64,000 bases of DNA from Paracyclopina nana (lineage: Eukaryota; Arthropoda; Copepoda; Cyclopoida; Cyclopettidae): positions 12,846,501-12,910,500 of the forward strand of contig JAGUCH010000002.1 of the NCBI GenBank assembly GCA_019096065.1. The letters are read 5' to 3'. Made by a program: the position numbers and the translations under genes. Under the pieces are notes generated by a model. That model did no database searches. It was given only the letters and a program-made list of their open reading frames with translations, and was not told the DNA's origin. Shown here one piece after another: positions 30,291-41,755 of the stretch; the first letter of the stretch is position 1, and each line of letters opens with the position of its first letter.

Positions 30291-31663
30291 TTTTGATCTC
30301 ACTCTATAGAAGCCTCAAAAGAATCCTTTTGACATGTGGGAGAAAAAATAAGTGATATATCCGTCGACTAGCCTCGTGCAGATGGCTGCCAAAAGGGCTC
30401 TGCATTTATCGATCCTCGTCTTGATTTTTGGCGAACTTTAGCTACGAACATTGTCAAAAGTTTCAAAACTGCCAAGTCTCCTTAATTTATGTGACAAGAA
30501 GGTGGATTTTTTTCTGCCTCTTATCCCGCATCCTCTTTTAGAAACGATGCTTCCTCTCCTTATAATGGAGAACTCAATTATCTGCTTGGCATTTAAACAA
30601 TTTTACGATATTTGAGCAAACATATCAACGTAAAAGGTTTTCCTATTAAGTAGGAGGAATGTTAGCTTTTTAACTGCATGGTAAACTTGCTTTCAATGCC
30701 ATGTATCGGCCAAAGCCAACATTTGACAGTTTACAGAAACTATTAGGCCTTCAATAAAAAATAATCCACGGAAAACTAGAGCTGTGGATCTTCCTTTCAT
30801 AGGTGCATTTTATCGCAAAACGCTGCTTGAAAATAGTGGAACACAAACTTGATAAATGTTGCTACATGTTTTTTTCTAGAGTTGAAACTTGGAGAAAAAG
30901 GCATGTGCATTCATCGGATTCCTATTAAGGCCAGCACGTTTCCTTTTGGCACCCTCGACCACCTTTTGTGTCGAAACTGTCTAAGTCTATAGGGAGCCTA
31001 TACAACCTAATGATTGCCGCATTTCACACTATTATTTCCAATACATAATTCCATAGCGAAAGCTAGCTCCAACTTGCCCTCGCCTCGTAAAAAGGTTATG
31101 CCTAAACTTGAAGTTACTGCAGTACATACCGTCTGCGCGTGAATTTTAGCCTACTTGTAATTAAGCTCGTAGCAAAAATTCCTTGCTTTTATGAAGCACG
31201 TCAAGTACACGAGTTTTGAAAAGGTATTTTATCCAAGTAATTTTAGGCCATGTTTGCGCTGCACGCGTTACGGTATTACTTGAACAATGAACGCTATAGA
31301 AGCAGCTTTCTCTTGTTTCCCTTGATCAGAAATAATACATAAAGTAGTCACAAGTATCTTAAGGAACCTGTAGTGCACATGCATATCATGTCTAATAATG
31401 CATCATCGTGCTACCTTCTACTAGCTTGATTAAATATGACGACTTCGAGTTGTTCATCCGCGGCCGGAAGAAGTTGGGAGAGCAGCGCGCATGTGCAGGT
31501 GCTGTGCTGTACTGCTGTGTGGCCTCAGACTCTGAATTCAGAGATAAGAGCCCGAATTGCTCACAATGTAGTAAAGCTCTGCCTTCTTCTTCTTTCTTTC
31601 AGTTAGGCGGCACTGACGACTGCGTGAAGATACTATGGCATAATAAGTCGCGTGGAGGATATC
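30291..31663. other. intergenic, upstream of the Na+/H+ exchanger
   Basis: AT-rich in the left part. From about 31440 it becomes more GC-rich and is probably the promoter and 5' UTR of the exchanger gene. Open frames ending inside the first exon are out of frame with the exchanger. Confidence 0.4.
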
Positions 31664-34600
31664 ATGGTTGTTCCCTGGCCTGTCATTGTTTTTTTCCTTA
31701 TTTCTGTGATCCAGCTGGCCTTGGGGTCTTCCAGCAGCAGCAATGGCACTGGCGAAGGCCACCATGAAAATGGAATCCATTTGGCGTCGTGGAACTGGAG
31801 TGGTGTGGGCATTTACTTGACAGTGACCATTTTTGTTGTGCTTTCCGGATTGGCTAAAGTGGGCTTCCATCATGTCAAATTTTTGTCATCGCGCATTCCA
31901 GAGTCATGGTAGCTAACAAATGATTATTAATGAGCTTTTGTTATTCGATAATTGTTATAATTGCAGTCTTTTGGTCGCTGTTGGGCTGGTCATGGGGGCC
32001 ATTGTGTCAGCGTAAGTACATTTTTCTTATCATCTCTTGTAGCCTAGTATCCTGATCCCTTTGAAACTATTTGCATGTTTGCAGATTAGGTATAATCTAC
32101 TTTTTTCGGTAGGGCATCACCTGAGCCAGGAGAGAATTGTGGCCATGAGATAACTGATCGGACCTGTCCTCCAGATCAGATCCACATTCTGTTTCCAAGT
32201 TTCACTCCGGAGCTCTTTTTCTATTTTCTTCTGCCTCCGTGAGTAGCACATTTTACTTTCTTCCAATCCGATTTCAAAAAATCCTCCTGGTAGAAAAGTT
32301 CTTTGAGCCCTTTTTGTGGCATTTTATTGCACCAGCCTTATTTTCCTATTTTAAATCACGAAATGTTAATTTTTATCTAAGCATGCTATGAGTTAGGTAT
32401 GTATGTGTATAGTAGATCATTCCCATGGAAATTTCAATATCAGAGGAAGCTCGCGCGAGCAAAGAAGAAAGCCTATTCTTGCCTTACCGTTATTCTTTTG
32501 TATTGTGCGTGTAGCATAAGCGTATTACTGCTACGATCTCGTGTTAGCCCTAGATTTATATTTCCATGCCAGCGCTCGAAATGTTTTTATCAGTCCCGAT
32601 CTTTTTTTCATGGCTCTGTGCGTACCCCTAACAACAAAAATCATTAACTCAAATGAAAGCTGTTTTCAAACTAATAACTTTCTCCTTCCATCTCGCTTTC
32701 CTAGTACAACATAAGCTGATGCATTTTTGTCGCACAAAAACGAAACTTTTTGCGTGAACTTTGAAAGCAAACACATTTGTCAAGCGTTGCCAACGAAACT
32801 TGTGGACTTCCTCATGCAAAATCTTGGCCTTTAGCCTTATCGCTTTATTTTTTGGCTCGCCTACTCCCTGCAAAGTGCCAATTTCGGGGAACTGGCAAGC
32901 TTTTGGATTACTACTTTATCGACTTAGCTCTATAGTTCTTAGTAATGATTCCCCATGTACACAGCCTTTTATGGCCCCTCAATATTGGCTGCCACTTATC
33001 ACACACACACTAACTTGACATGTACTATATGCGCGTCTTCGTATTTACCACGCACCGAAATGAAATTATGTTCATTGCAGCATTATTTTGGAGGCCTCCT
33101 ACTCTCTGTATGACCATGTGTTTTTCAACAACCTTTCCACGATCTTGGTCATGGCTGTTATTGGCACTGCCATCAACTTTTTGCTCATCGGATTTCTCCT
33201 CTTTGCTGTCTTCCAAATGGGGGCCATGGGCTCCATCAGAGGCATTCTGGAGTATCGGCCAAATGAACCGTACAACTTGACACTCCTCCAGGTCCTGCTG
33301 TTTGCCTCCCTCATCTCCGCAGTGGATCCAGTTGCTGTCCTAGCAATCTTCCAAGAGGTGGGAGTCAATCCAGACCTCTACTTTCTGGTCTTTGGAGAAT
33401 CCCTCCTCAACGGTAAGCACCAAATTACGGATATATAGCAAAAACCGATTGCAACCTCAACGTCAACAGATGGGGTGGCTGTCGTCTTTTACAAGACCAT
33501 GAACACGTTGGCCACGATGGAGCACAACAACGTCCAGATTGGCATTGAGCAGTACTTCCTTGGCCTCGTTTCGTTCCTCACCGTGGCTGTGGGCGGCCTC
33601 ATCGTTGGCATCATTGTCGGCTTCCTCACCGCCCTCATCACCAAGACCACACGCGAAGTGCGAGTGATGGAGCCTTTGGCGCTGCTTGGCATGGCCTACT
33701 TTGCCTACATGGCTGCAGAGCTGTTCCACTGGTCGGGTATCATCAGTCTCATAGGTTGTGGATTGATCCAGGCCCACTATGCCTTCAAGAACATTTCGAA
33801 AAAGTCGCACACGACCGTCAAGTATTTCATCAAGATGGCCAGTTCGACTTCAGACATCACCATCTTCCTCTTTTTGGGCATTGCCCTCGTCAAGGGTGAC
33901 CACTTTTGGCACACGGGGTTCATTGCGTGGACGCTATGCTTTTGCCTCATTTGCCGCTTCCTCAGCGTCTACGGCCTTATTTGGATAGCTAACAAGCACC
34001 GAGTGAAAGCCATCAATTTGCAGGAGCAATTTATTATGGCTTATGGAGGCCTCAGAGGTGCAGTTGGCTTTTCGCTTGTGGAGATGATCAGCAGTGACAT
34101 AATCCCTCCGAGGCAAATGTTTGTCACCACCACGTTGGCTGTTGTCATGTTCACCATTTTCTTCCAGGTACGAGGAATTTTCCCCATCAATTCTATTTTT
34201 AGTGCCACGTACGACTTACAAACTTATAATGCTCAATTCCACAAAACATGGACGATGCCTTCAAAGAGCCACCAAAAGTATAATACAGATATTCTTGTTG
34301 AAACTCTTGTATATAGTGATGTAGAAGTGTACTTTATGCGAGTCCAGGCCAATTTCTGTAATTATTTGATCAAAGCAGTGCTGCAGCTATAGATAAAACA
34401 GCCTTCCCTTCGAAACGAAAATGTTCTGTAGGTCGAGCGGTAAACTATCTCTCCCAATGTGTTGATAGCTCTGAAGTAATTTTTCTGCTTACAGGGTGGC
34501 ACTATTAAATTCCTCGTTAATTTGCTCAACATCGACAAGAAGAAAGACGAGGTGCGGCTCATCAGCGAGGAAGTTAATGACACTGTCATTGAGCACATCA

Positions 34601-36588
34601 TGTCTGGAGTGGATGTCATCTCCGGCAAACGGGGAAAGCAGTACTTCCAAGTAATTATTACGCGTCTCCATTACATATAAAGTAAACGGTCTCTTTGCTC
34701 GGATTTCCTTCAGACTCTGCTCGAGTACTACGATGACCACTACTTGAAGAGGATCTTCTGCACCTCCAAGGGGCAAAATGAACTCACGAGGCTGTTTGAA
34801 AAGCTGGCTCTCTCGTAGGCTCATATGCATACAATATACATGGAACAATATTCTAATGCATAGCACTATAGAGACCACTTGGTGAACCTATACGGACCGA
34901 CGCTGGTGCACGAGGAGGGCCAAGGTGCCATGCTATTGAAGCCTGTGGAGTCGACCGACCTCATCGAGGACGTCTCAGCCCACGACCAGCCTCGCCAGGG
35001 CTCATCCTCATCCGAGTATGCGACGAGGCGTCCTTCGAAGAAGCTCAACCCTCGTGACAGACTCCTCAAGGCTGACAATTACCCCCCGCCAATTCCACCT
35101 CGCGAGAGGTCCAATTCTATCATAGGCGTCCTCCGGCCCAACAGCCTCATGGCCAGTTTCCGCCACCGAGGCCGCTCGGACGCGGCCTCCATGCAAACTC
35201 TTTCCGTCCCCAACCCTGATGCGCTCCGCCGAAGGCGACCCTCCAAGGAGGACCTTGATCTCGTGAGGAATGCGTTCAAGAAGGGCACGCAGAGGGTGAT
35301 AATTAAGCTTAAATGATGATTAGCTCTTTTTGCTGACTTGCTGATTCTTTGCACCAGCGCCTGAACCGGAACGATGTGGATGACAGTCATCACCAGGACG
35401 TGTATTCGCATCTCAAGAAACGCCACGTCAAGGCCAGGCGCATCAGTCGGATGATGCTGATCAAGCAGCACACTGTGGATGACCTCTTCGCCAATCAGAG
35501 GACGGGTGATCGGCTGGGCTCAGATCACCGTACGAGGACGCATCACCCGAGCCGTATGTGCTGCGCTTGCATAGATAGCCAGTACTAAATGCTCTTTTTT
35601 TCAGTGACCCTTGAACACGCGCACAGTGTCGAGGAGGAAGTGGCCGGCATCGCAGGTCGCATCTATGATAGCAAGGAGAGTGATGAGGAGAGCTGCGGCA
35701 ATGACGTCGAGGCCGGCCCGATCTACCTGACCCGCGTCCCCGAAAACGAGCGACCCGGAGTGGAGGCCGTGCTGCGACGTCATCAGCAACGCGTGCGTAG
35801 CTTGTCCGTGTCCTCGTCCTCGGAGTTCGACCCTGCGATAGCCGCAGCCATCAACGAGATGAGTCGTTCGCCCTCCCAAAAGGCCGGGATGAACATAACC
35901 CAGAGTAAGCATATGCTAAAAATTAAGGCAGCAGCAGTAGTAGCTTTTCATGGCTAGACGATCAAGCATATTTTTTCCTTAGCGCTACTGCATGCAAGAG
36001 CGACGCGCGCGCAGCAGCATCCAAGCTATAGTAATAACCTGCGCTTATAGCATCGTAGTCGCTGAAATCCTATAGTAAGCATATTGCAGAGGTAACAAGA
36101 TCACACTCCTCTGATTTCTCAAGGAGGAAGCGAGCGCGGATATTTATGCAATAGTAGCTATATAGCCAAGTGAGTTGTTCCACTGTAAGTAACATAATGT
36201 TTTTCTCCGTTTCTGGCTACGCAGATCCAATGGCCCAAGTGTCAGACAGTAGCAAAAGTGTTGGGTCGTCACCCTCCAAATCCATTGCATCTCCGACAGC
36301 CAATAACTCCTCGACGACAGCCCCAGTGGAGCGAAGGAAAAATGCCAATGGCAGACGAAAGCTCACGCCTCATCCATTGGCCCCGTCGTCCCCGGAGTCT
36401 CCAGATCAGCAGCAGCAAGTAAGATTGCTCAAAGGCTTCATTACCGCGTTACTCACTAGATTTCCTTTTTGTTGTCACAGAGCAGCACGTTTCCCACGAT
36501 TGAGTCGAAATTGTCCATACTAGACGAAGATGAAGAATGCCGAGACAGCATCGCGAGTAGCACTGGTGATCGCCTCCAGGAAACATAG
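31664..36588 (+). CDS. Na+/H+ exchanger, SLC9A (NHE) plasma-membrane type
   Basis: Twelve exons: 31664-31908, 31967-32011, 32113-32238, 33081-33412, 33470-34167, 34495-34650, 34714-34814, 34872-35295, 35358-35553, 35605-35904, 36225-36418 and 36481-36588. All junctions are GT-AG and in phase, giving 974 residues. The ATG starts a signal-like hydrophobic helix (MVVPWPVIVFFLISVIQLAL). The exchanger domain (about residues 50-460) carries FLLPPIILE, SAVDPVAVLAIF, FGESLLNDGVAVV (the conserved acidic motif of CPA1 exchangers), and YGGLRGAVGFSLV. The C-terminal ~450 residues are cytosolic, Ser and Arg rich, with PPPIPPRERSNS, typical of regulated NHE tails. This fits the SLC9A1-5 clade (in insects Nhe2/Nhe3), exchanging Na+ for H+ across the plasma membrane; the exact orthologue is unsure. 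Confidence 0.92.
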
Positions 36589-36650
36589 TGATCCGAATAA
36601 TCAAATGGTTGATGAAAGAAGAGCTTTACATTCATAGCTAATGATATAAC

Positions 36651-36656
36651 AATAAA
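36651..36656 (+). terminator. AATAAA poly(A) signal of the Na+/H+ exchanger gene
   Basis: AATAAA lies 62 nt after the stop codon, with T-rich sequence about 15 nt further on. A second AATAAA occurs near 36757. Confidence 0.55.
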
Positions 36657-36659
36657 TAT

Positions 36660-39203
36660 ACACTATATTTTGTTTTCATAAGACGACTCTGAGAGAATGA
36701 TGCTTAAATTACTGTGTGACATATAATGTGCTTCAGATATAGAGGAAGTGATAGTAATAAAAGCTGTACATATAGTTTAGATCGTTTCAAGATATCTAAA
36801 TTGCTAATTTAGTTTCTCCTGCTCGCTTCGTGAGTACAAAAATGCTTTACCCTCCTCAAAGTTTTCAAAAGAATCATGTCACATAGAAAGTGACACAAAG
36901 AAAACTGGGCACGTTTCGCAGTTATGTAAGACATTGGCATGATATGCTCAAAAATGGGGTACCATGTGAATCCAGTCTCCAAATTGGTCTGTATGATTTG
37001 TTGCCAAGTTGGATAGCGAAAAAAAAAAAGACAATTGACCGGTTTTCCCAGCTGAATAACCGCTGAATTCTTGCTACGATTTCCTCAGATACGAGCCTAA
37101 TGAATCAAATGCTTGCCAAAAAATGTCTTGGGTGTATCTGTTTTTATGCATTCAATCACTTAATTAGAGCATGACATTTCATTGTCTCTTAGGAGACAAA
37201 AGGAATTTTCCTATTTCCTTTCAATTTTCAGCTCTGAACTGCTTCAATTTCCACAGGGATGCAAAGAGATGTGACGCAATTCTTCAATGGCGAGGACTGA
37301 AATCATCAGCATTCTCAAAGTAAGTGGCTCGAAACGGCACTGATAGCAACGAGCACAAAAAGCAATTTAGGAAGTTAACATTAGCCTTCAAGGGCAGCTC
37401 GGGAGGAAAATATTTGTTGAGTTTTATAATGGAGCAGCTAAGTTTGTACCAAAATGAGGAAATAGCAGCTTAGCCTAGAAAATGTGAACCTTTTCAAAGA
37501 AAAAGTTGGCTGATTCTTCTGCGCTTCTAAGATATGTAACTTTGTACTCCAGTCTGCTATTATTTGTACATCTGCTCCGAAAATTGCGGCAGACCATATG
37601 ACATTGCGCGTGTGGCTCGAATGAGGCTCATTAATTAATGCTCCCAAAGCCACCAGCAAGCTCATCGCACATAGGTTATTCCCTTTGGCCTGAATTTCTT
37701 CTCCTAAAAGTCTGGTAACTCAATTTAGCTCCAATTTCTCACGAAGCTCATTTACTTCTCAAATGACACAGAACTCTCGCTTAATTATTACATTTTTACA
37801 GTTCCAAACAACCATAACAGCTACAATTAATAGAGCTTCTTCTTGTGCAAACAAGCTTCTAAAATAGGATCTCAAACAAGATTTATCTAAAGAGAATTTT
37901 TAATTGGATAATAGGAAACCAAGAAACATGCTTCTTTTCAACCTCCAAGTCTGTTACCAGGGCAAAGTTTGGTTGAATTTCTATTGAACACTCCACCAAA
38001 GAGAGGATCGGTGCAGATGAGAAAAGCAAATAAGAATCTAGGAGCCCAGTGCAAAAAAGTTAGACTGGCTCTTCCGCTTTGAGTTAGAGTATAGTGGTAT
38101 GCTTAGGCAGAAAGGATGCTTTTTGCAATCACTCGATTGAGCTCAGTCTAAAATAACAAAACTAGAGAGTTTGCGAATGCAAAGCTAAAGCTATTTGTAC
38201 CGAAGAGGCAAGGAGAAAAATGCAATTCTGAGAGCCTGTGCACAGCTACTCCTTCCATAAACTAATTTATCATTATGTTCTATATTTTGAATAAATCTAC
38301 ATTTTTATTATTTTCAGCTCAATTTCAAAACGGTCATTTTAAGCATATGCAAACGTCTATATTTGTTCACAGTATAGTCCCTGTCGTAAAGGGTAAGCAG
38401 CGCCCCCTATTGTGAAAATAGAGCTAGTATCAACGCAGCGGTGTAGCAATGGGAAATCACGTTTTTTGACTTTTTCTTGAAACCTATGCAGTATTTTCAA
38501 AAATGATGAAAAAAACTCATAAGTATTTTTCTCAACAGCAATTTTAGTGAAAAAATCACCTTTTGTGTATGTCATATTCACCCAAGAAATCAATATCCAT
38601 CGGAACTATGTTTGCTGCAAAGAGAAGATTCTCTGATATCAGGAACTTTTTGTTCATGTCTTCAAATGACAGCTCATATTTTGGTTTTATGCTACAATAT
38701 CATCAGTTTTTGTATAAAAGTAGTAGGAAAAGGTGCGGAGGAATTTTCTGAAATGCCGGAAATGAGCTCCCTCTATAGTTTCTTACGCTCAAATGCAAGG
38801 CTTATAGATTAATGTTAAAAATCATCTATACACATTAACCTGAGGGGTAGCCTTCCCAGACAAAATTCCCCTCCAAAAATATTTATTTTTTCTGAAAGCT
38901 TATTTTCCGAGAGTTTATTTGGTATTGATTTTATAATCATGGCTCAGTGCTTCTCTTAACTCAAAATTCAAAACGTCTTGTTAATGTTTAGTGTGTTCTT
39001 CCGTCATTCTTAATAAAATTCTCCAAAATAAAAAACCAAAGTTTATTTAATTCATAAGAAAATTGCTTAAGTTGACATGAAAGGAGACATAGCCTAGCAA
39101 AAATCCACTTACAGCCAAGTCAATACTACTGTGACTGTGAGTATGAATTTTTAATTTATCCCTTCCAGTGTTATCTAGAGAATTGGTTATATGTAATAAG
39201 CGC
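36660..39203. other. intergenic, no gene recognised
   Basis: AT-rich DNA with scattered open frames under 80 codons on both strands. None has a domain or compatible splice sites. Confidence 0.45.
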
Positions 39204-39440
39204 TCTGTATAAATATAGATGCGTTAGATGATTTAGATGGCTTAGATGACCATCTTTGTCATCTATATTTGTACCATTTACAGATGATTTTTGACAATCC
39301 TCATCTATATTTGGACTGCTACATGCCTGTGCTCAAGCGGGGTATAAATATAGATGATACTTGGATCAGTCATCTATATCTGGACCAAATATAGATGATT
39401 TTAGACTTAAACCAAGCTAACGCATCTATATTTATACAGA
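39204..39440. mobile_element. 237-bp palindromic MITE with CATCTATATTT motifs
   Basis: The ends 39204-39227 and 39417-39440 are perfect 24-bp inverted repeats starting TCTGTATAAATATAGATG. The interior repeats CATCTATATTTG or its complement several times in both orientations. No target-site duplication is obvious (GCGC left, CCCT right). It is non-coding. Confidence 0.75.
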
Positions 39441-39487
39441 CCCTATAATAAAGAAAGCTAGATATGATATTTGTTATTCCCGCTAGA

Positions 39488-39640
39488 TGTGCCTGCAAAT
39501 TTTAAGTTATGGGAAGTGTTAGGCCAGGACTTCAAAATTACTTTCAAATTAGCCCTTGAGACACAAGCTTTCAAAAAAATATGCATATTTTTGATGGGGG
39601 ATTATTTCTGGGTTAGGCTACCCCTCAGGTTTATGTGGAT
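39488..39640 (+). repeat. dispersed repeat family A, copy 4
   Basis: Shares GGCCAGGACTTCAAAATTAC, an AAGCTTTCAAAAAAATATGC block and GGGTTAGG with the copies in the first 2 kb. A partly diverged copy. Confidence 0.6.
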
Positions 39641-39819
39641 GCATACCAATATGCATATGCATCGAGAAAATGCAAGGGATCAGTGGCCCAAATATTGATT
39701 ATTATTAGCAAAATCAAGGGGGAAAAGTATATTTTCGAAGAGCGCATCGTTTCATTGGAAACCGTAGTGGAAAATTGCGCCAACTCGTAAAGGTTGCGAG
39801 ATTATAGCTTTTATTTTTT

Positions 39820-39850
39820 GGGAGCGGGCGCGCGTAGCGCGCTCGCTCCC
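39820..39850. repeat. GC-rich hairpin
   Basis: GGGAGCGGGCGCGCG, then TAG, then CGCGCTCGCTCCC can fold into a stem with one mismatch in otherwise AT-rich DNA. It resembles the cores of the hairpins at 30121 and 60265. Confidence 0.6.
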
Positions 39851-39921
39851 ACAAATCATTCTGACACGGGCAAAAGGCAAAAATTGACGGAACCAATCAG
39901 ATTTGAGAATTAAGGCCCAAT

Positions 39922-40376
39922 CAGAGACTTATATAACAAGAGAAGTGCTACTGGGCGAGGCTTGAGGGGGTGCGTTTGCAGATCTGCTGCACGCTCCAAA
40001 AGAGACTACAATGGAATTTTGGTCGCGGCTGCCTGAATTTGGGCCGGGGCAGACTTTTGGTTGCTAATAACTCCTAAATGAGCCCACTTAGCCAAAATAG
40101 TCCTATTTTACGAGTTGCTCAATTTTGCTAGGGCTATCTTTTCTATTTTATAAATATTTCCCCAACTATTAGGAATTAAAAGTTGTAAAATAGAGGTGCC
40201 AGTTGGCGTTTTCCTTTCTGGATCAAAGCAGCCTGTTGACTACTTTATTAGAACAGCTGACCCAAACGTTATCAAAATCACTTGTAGCACTTGGCGCGCG
40301 CTCGCGTGCAGTGAGAAATAACTGAGAATGCAAGAAGTAGCACTTCTCTTTCTATAGAAGTCTCTGGGCCCAATGA
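39922..40376. repeat. imperfect inverted-repeat element
   Basis: 39922-39952 (CAGAGACTT..., AGAGAAGTGCTACT) is inverted at 40336-40376 with a few mismatches. About 380 bp lie between, without a coding frame. Probably another non-autonomous element. Confidence 0.55.
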
Positions 40377-41755
40377 AAATTGATCTTATCAATAGAAGTT
40401 ACGGGTGACAAGTTGCATACTGACCTCGAGTTTTAACCTCTTTAAGTAGCAAAGTTGACTAGTAGTTGATAGGTGAAATTGTTAACTTAATTCTAAACAT
40501 AAAAAGTAGTATTCTTATGGTGAATTAAAAGCATATTTATCAACAGAATTTTAAACTTCTCACCACCTTTGGGCCCAAAATAATAATTTTTGCATCCACA
40601 ATTTTTCAGACCATATTAAAAACACAACTGCCCTTTTCCGACTACCTACCCAACCTCTAAAAATGGCCAAAACTCACCAAATTTATTAATGAAATGTCAT
40701 TTTTTCTTATACCAAGTCTTTTAAGGCAGTGCAGTGTTTGGCCTAAATTGGTCACTTATGAAAATCTGGCGGTAAATGCTGTGTACTTAATTGATTAAAT
40801 TGACATCTTACTGGGGAGAAGTGCTTGTCCACCATAACTACCTAGCAAAGCTATTGACTTTGTAGAGATGAATAGCTGAAATAGTGCTAAACTGGCTGCA
40901 TGTACGTACTGCCTACAGATATTTGTCCATTTTGATCTTTGCTTCAATGGGACTGAATTAAAATACTTTAAGCCAAGTAATGTAAGGACTTTTGAAACGC
41001 CCGCTCCATGCTGTCCACATTGTGGACGCCTAAATCTAGTCCGCTAAACAAACTTGTGCGCATGCTTGTTGCTTTTCGCGAATTGCTTATAGACAGCAGC
41101 ATCATAACAAAGACACTCCATCTACCGAGTTTTTTGAAGAAACACTTGTGAGCCGAGTTCAAAATCACATTTTGTATGCATTAGTCGAGCCACTTTATTT
41201 AGGGCAAATAGCTATAGTAAATGGTTACTTTGTTTTTACAAATGCATAGCTTCAGGACTCTAACGTCTTGATGTTTTAAGTTTTTTGGGTACAATAGATT
41301 TAAAACCATTTTATTTTACCGTCATAAAGTAATCCTTCACAAAAATTGATAACTCTTATGTGCTTGGGTCTTTATTTCGAACTACTTTACGAGTCGCAAA
41401 AACGCGCTAACTCAGTTTTTTGGCTCGAGCAGTGTCAGCTGAAAATCACAAATGTTGCCCATAAAGGCCGCTGGGATCGCCCTACATCAATGTTATTGTT
41501 ATGATACTTATGTGAATGTATGCGTTGACTGTTGAGTGACTTGAGTCATTTCAGCTTGTTTGTTTACCAAGCTCCCTGGCAACAAAATAATTCGGCCTTT
41601 CGAGTTTCAGTCGAAGGCTGCGAATTTTGAGTCGGCATGAATCAAGGCTGGTAAAAAAGTTCGCCCTATAGAAAGTTGTTGATTTGGCGAAACCGGTTTT
41701 ATAAACCTACCCTGAAATTGGAATCAAACCATGTCATATTCCATCTTATCTTGAA
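40377..41755. other. intergenic, upstream of the ABCC gene
   Basis: No gene recognised. The last few hundred bases should hold the ABCC promoter and 5' UTR. A minus-strand open frame at 40968-41168 has no support. Confidence 0.4.

Noticed and set aside
31408-31767. 119-codon frame overlapping the first exon of the Na+/H+ exchanger
   Set aside because: Out of frame with the exchanger, lacks a domain and probably covers the 5' UTR.
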